From Actinomadura hibisca NBRC 15177 (GTDB taxonomy: Bacteria > Actinomycetota > Actinomycetes > Streptosporangiales > Streptosporangiaceae), in NCBI RefSeq assembly GCF_001552635.1, contig NZ_BCRO01000027.1, positions 1 to 64,000 on the forward strand: a stretch of 64,000 bases of DNA, in the 5' to 3' direction. A model generated the notes under the pieces. That model had not been told where the DNA came from. It made no database searches and was given only the letters and a program-made list of their open reading frames with translations. Positions within the stretch are counted from its first letter, which is position 1, and each line of letters begins with the position of its first letter. Both the position numbers and the translations under genes were made by a program. Shown here in pieces: positions 61,633 through 64,000 of the stretch.

Positions 61633-62702
61633 GCGGCGAGAAGACCGAGCAGCCCACGGCGCGCAAGAAGCAGCAGGCGCGCAAGGAGGGCAACCACGCC
61701 CAGAGCCCGGACTTCGCGGCCTGGGGGATCGTGCTGGTGGCGAGCTTCGTGGTGCCCATGACGCTGCGCAACACCGCCGACGCGGCCGCGGGCGTCTTCC
61801 AGCAGATCGACGAGGTGGCCGCCAACCCCGACCCGGCGCTAGCACTGAAACTGCTGGGCAGCGGAGCCCAGGCAGGAGCGCTGGCATTCGCCCCACTGGC
61901 CGCCGTCACAATCCTGATCGTCCTGGCCGCAGCAGCCGCGCAGGGCAGCCTGAAACCAGCCAGCAAACTGCTGATGCCGAAGTTCAAGCGACTGAACCCC
62001 GCCACGGGCCTGAAGCGCATGGTCGGCGGGCACGCCCTGTGGGAACTGGTGAAGGCCCTGCTGAAAACCGCCGTGCTCGGCGCGGTCGCCTACCTGTCGC
62101 TGCGGGACCTGGTGCCCCAGCTGATGGCGGCCGGATCATTGCCGATCGCATCCGTCCTGACGACCGCGGGCCAGGCGGCCGTCTCCCTGATGCGCTGGGG
62201 CGGCGCAGCGGGCCTGCTGCTGGCCGCAGGCGACTACGCGATGGCACGCCGCCGCACGGGCAAGCAACTGCGCATGACGAAGCAGGAAGTAAAAGAGGAA
62301 CACAAGCGGAGCGAGGGCGACCCACACGTCAAGGGCCAGATCCGAGCCCGCCAAGCCCAGATGAGCCGCAACAGGATGATGGCGGAGGTACCAACGGCCG
62401 ACGTGGTAGTGGTCAACCCGACCCACGTAGCCGTAGCCCTACGCTACGACCCATCCCGAGGCGCCCCACGAGTAGTGGCGAAGGGAGCCGACCGGATAGC
62501 CGCCAAGATCCGCGAAGCAGCAGCCGAACACCGCGTACCAATGGTGCAGGACATCCCGCTGGCCCGCTCGCTGCACGCGGGCTGCGAGATAGGCCAGGAG
62601 ATCCCACCGGAACTGTACGGAGCGGTGGCGAAGGTGCTGGCATTCATCATGGCGCTGAAGTCGAAGGGCTCGGCGGCAGGCACACACAAAATGGCAGCCT
62701 GA
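61629..62702 (+). CDS. flhB: Flagellar export switch protein FlhB
   Basis: This 357-residue protein has a charged N-terminus (EKTEQPTARKKQQARKEGNH), four helices (about 30-50, 80-105, 140-160, 185-205) and a cytoplasmic FlhB-C domain with the autocleavage site NPTH in DVVVVNPTHVAVALRYDP (about residue 263). Cleavage switches export from rod/hook to filament subunits. Codon use changes inside the gene: the first 70 codons are almost free of A-ending codons, but from about 61842 GCA, CCA, GTA, GGA, CTA and AAA become common. flhA, the normal next gene, is absent, and remnants follow. Confidence 0.93.
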   Translation: MSGEKTEQPTARKKQQARKEGNHAQSPDFAAWGIVLVASFVVPMTLRNTADAAAGVFQQIDEVAANPDPALALKLLGSGAQAGALAFAPLAAVTILIVLAAAAAQGSLKPASKLLMPKFKRLNPATGLKRMVGGHALWELVKALLKTAVLGAVAYLSLRDLVPQLMAAGSLPIASVLTTAGQAAVSLMRWGGAAGLLLAAGDYAMARRRTGKQLRMTKQEVKEEHKRSEGDPHVKGQIRARQAQMSRNRMMAEVPTADVVVVNPTHVAVALRYDPSRGAPRVVAKGADRIAAKIREAAAEHRVPMVQDIPLARSLHAGCEIGQEIPPELYGAVAKVLAFIMALKSKGSAAGTHKMAA

Positions 62703-62783
62703 CACTCCAGACCCACCACGGACCAGAACACGGCGTGACCACCCCCCTGCTCCGCTGTGAAGCCCCCGGCACTGATCGGCTCG

Positions 62784-62945
62784 CTACGACGTCGATGTGT
62801 AGGTGACCGCCAGCGTCGGCAGGACGGTGGGAACTGATTTGGCTTCGTCCCGACCGGCGAAGAACACCAGGCCGCGTGGCTTGGACTCGTCGACGGCCTT
62901 GAGCAGCAGGCCGTGGCCGGGCGCCGCGATCCAGCCGCGCACGGA
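62784..62945 (-). pseudogene. C-terminal fragment of a secreted beta-domain protein (DNRLRE-like)
   Basis: On the minus strand the last 50 codons before the stop at 62784 read as a coherent beta-domain tail (WIAAPGHGLLLKAVDESKPRG, then LVFFAGRDEAKSVPT and LPTLAVTYTSTS). This is the type that ends secreted DNRLRE-like proteins. Upstream of about 62945 the frame turns into unrelated Arg-rich sequence antisense to the monooxygenase remnant, so the N-terminal part of the gene is gone. The family call is tentative. Confidence 0.4.
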
Positions 62946-63193
62946 GACGGGATCTTCGACCGGACCTGGATGCGGACGGTCTACGAGGCCCTCCGGCCCA
63001 CCGTCGAACCGACCACGAAGTGGTCCGACGCCATGCTGGCGCCGCCTCCCGAGCACGTCCTTCGCCCGCTGGATGCTGCCGGCGCGCACCAGGAGATCGC
63101 GGATCGGTTCGCCAACGCCTTCGACCAGCCGATCTGGAGAACTGGTTCTTCGACCCGGCCAAGGCACACTCCTACCTCGGCGCGTTCGCTTGA
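62945..63193 (+). pseudogene. Frameshifted C-terminal remnant of an FAD monooxygenase-like gene
   Basis: The plus strand encodes GIFDRTWMRTVYEALRPTVE, then WSDAMLAPPPEHVLRPLDAAG and HQEIADRFANAFDQP. It then continues after a shift near 63129 in another frame as DLENWFFDPAKAHSYLGAF with a stop at 63191-63193. The joined sequence resembles the C-terminal end of styrene-monooxygenase-like FAD enzymes (PPPEH, IA-RFAN-FD and W-FDP-KA-YL pattern). No start or FAD-binding domain is present, so only a dead 3' end remains, cut at the junction near 62945. Confidence 0.5.
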
Positions 63194-63259
63194 CCGCCAT
63201 GACGGGCACGCAGACGGGCCCACGCCGTCGGTCGGCCTGCTCTGCCGCAACTCGTCTTC

Positions 63260-63793
63260 TCAGCGCCGGTTTCGCGAGACATGGCGCCACGGCCGTCCGC
63301 CGGGTACGGCGAGGATGCCGTCGCCTCCCATGTCCCCGGCGAACCACACCTCTGTGCCGACGCCGGGACCTGGCGCGGGGAACGAGCAATGGGCCTGTCC
63401 GTCGGGCTTGAGCAGGATGACGCGTGTGTCACTGCTCCACCTGCGGCCGTTGGCGCGCGTGCCTTCGCCCGAGACCACCCGTACCTGGTCGATCCGGCAG
63501 GGCCAGACCTGCCAGGAGCAGGTGCGCAGTATGCGGTGTTCCCTGACGCGTGCTCTCAGCCAGAGGACGACCAGTCCGAGCGTGACGAGCGCGGTGACGC
63601 CGAGCATCGCACCGAGGAAGGCGGCCGATCCTCCAGCGGAGAGAAGGAAGGCCACCGCGACGAGCTGGACGGCGAGCACCGGCGCTCCCCAGGCGAGGCC
63701 CGCGCGGAATCCGCTGCGTACCTCGTCCACGACGCCCGGCACGTCACCTGCCGCCCCGTGGAGAACCTGATATCCGTACTCGTTCACTTCCAC
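63260..63793 (-). CDS. Hypothetical two-helix membrane protein
   Basis: This 177-residue protein has two adjacent membrane helices (about 33-55, LAWGAPVLAVQLVAVAFLLSA, and 58-80, FLGAMLGVTALVTLGLVVLWL). A soluble domain of about 90 residues follows, with HRILRTCSWQVWPCRIDQVRVV and WSSDTRVILLKPDGQAHCSF. Its beginning MEVNEYGYQVLHGAAGD and the 207-bp AT-containing upstream region suggest a genuine start at ATG 63793. The C-terminus (WRHVSRNRR) ends close to the pseudogene zone and could be truncated. I do not recognise a family. It may be a PH-like or cell-wall-linked small protein. Confidence 0.6.
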   Translation of the reverse strand: MEVNEYGYQVLHGAAGDVPGVVDEVRSGFRAGLAWGAPVLAVQLVAVAFLLSAGGSAAFLGAMLGVTALVTLGLVVLWLRARVREHRILRTCSWQVWPCRIDQVRVVSGEGTRANGRRWSSDTRVILLKPDGQAHCSFPAPGPGVGTEVWFAGDMGGDGILAVPGGRPWRHVSRNRR

Positions 63794-64000
63794 TGTCCAC
63801 TCCCGATGACGTCGCGGCGAAGGTGATTCTATCGAGATGCGTTAGAATTAATAAGCCCTCCCCGGCCGATGTGACACCTTCTCTGTGTTGTGCGGCCCTC
63901 AACAAATCCAGGGGTCGGTCCCGCGTGTGTCCGAACCTTTGCCTTCCCATAGTGGAGGCCGCTTCGGCGTCGTTTTTGGGGGTGAGCGGATATGTGTGAT

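Noticed and set aside
63865..63870. GCCGAT resembling a FliA -10 element near the right edge
   Set aside because: No CTCA lies 15-17 bases upstream, so the promoter pattern is not met.
63992..64000. ATG at the right edge following GGGGGTGAGC
   Set aside because: Only three codons are available before the window ends, so coding cannot be judged. GTG 63982 stops after five codons.

Overview
The window is high-GC actinobacterial DNA with GTG and ATG starts, many ATGA/GTGA overlaps, GAF-ANTAR regulators, a DUF742/GTPase (Cvn-type) module, SigE-like ECF sigma factors and a type I-E CRISPR array of actinomycete type. A flagellar export/motor gene block with FliA-type promoters points to a motile or motile-spored actinomycete. 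A family such as Thermomonosporaceae or another flagellate sporoactinomycete group is possible but is not proven by the sequence. No rRNA or tRNA genes were seen.

Layout. 1-1183: tail of a sensor histidine kinase, a DUF742 protein and a GTPase. 1230-3889: two GAF-ANTAR regulators and a TauE/SafE permease. 3940-14450: a vitamin B12 locus. Two cobalamin riboswitches face each other. The plus-strand one controls six overlapping genes: three secreted or anchored surface proteins and a complete ECF transporter (T, double ATPase, S). The minus-strand one controls a secreted fusion protein. The surface proteins carry the two domain types of animal transcobalamin/intrinsic factor, an alpha/alpha barrel and a DUF4430-like beta domain. 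The simplest reading is a cobalamin capture and import system. 14509-17179: FAD/NAD(P) oxidoreductase and LuxR regulator. 17259-18263: CRISPR array without cas genes in the window.

18588-25737: LLM oxidoreductase, alpha/beta hydrolase, MFS pump with its TetR, an HTH-ClpN protein, TetR/Ohr pair and an ECF sigma pair, several with readable palindromic operators. 25828-31643: XRE regulator with two small genes, then divergent alaS and tsaD. 31737-34886: small coiled-coil membrane protein, polysaccharide deacetylase, DHA2 pump. 34968-39679: a four-gene terpene cluster (class II cyclase, short cis-prenyltransferase, class I synthase-like protein, FAD oxidoreductase). 39686-43277: ECF sigma with its partner, SRPBCC protein, GlxA-type regulator, isochorismatase-like hydrolase.

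43442-52230: galactose or galactofuranose utilisation: two DeoR paralogs flanking galK, a YtfQ-like binding protein, one ATPase, two permeases and galT, with repeated TGACAGA operators. 52272-54852: arginase-like protein, tiny ORF and two divergent GAF-ANTAR regulators. 54993-62702: flbD-motA-motB-fliL-fliM-fliN-fliO-fliP-fliQ-fliR-flhB, in one direction. 62703-64000: gene remnants (two opposed fragments, one frameshifted) and one small membrane protein.
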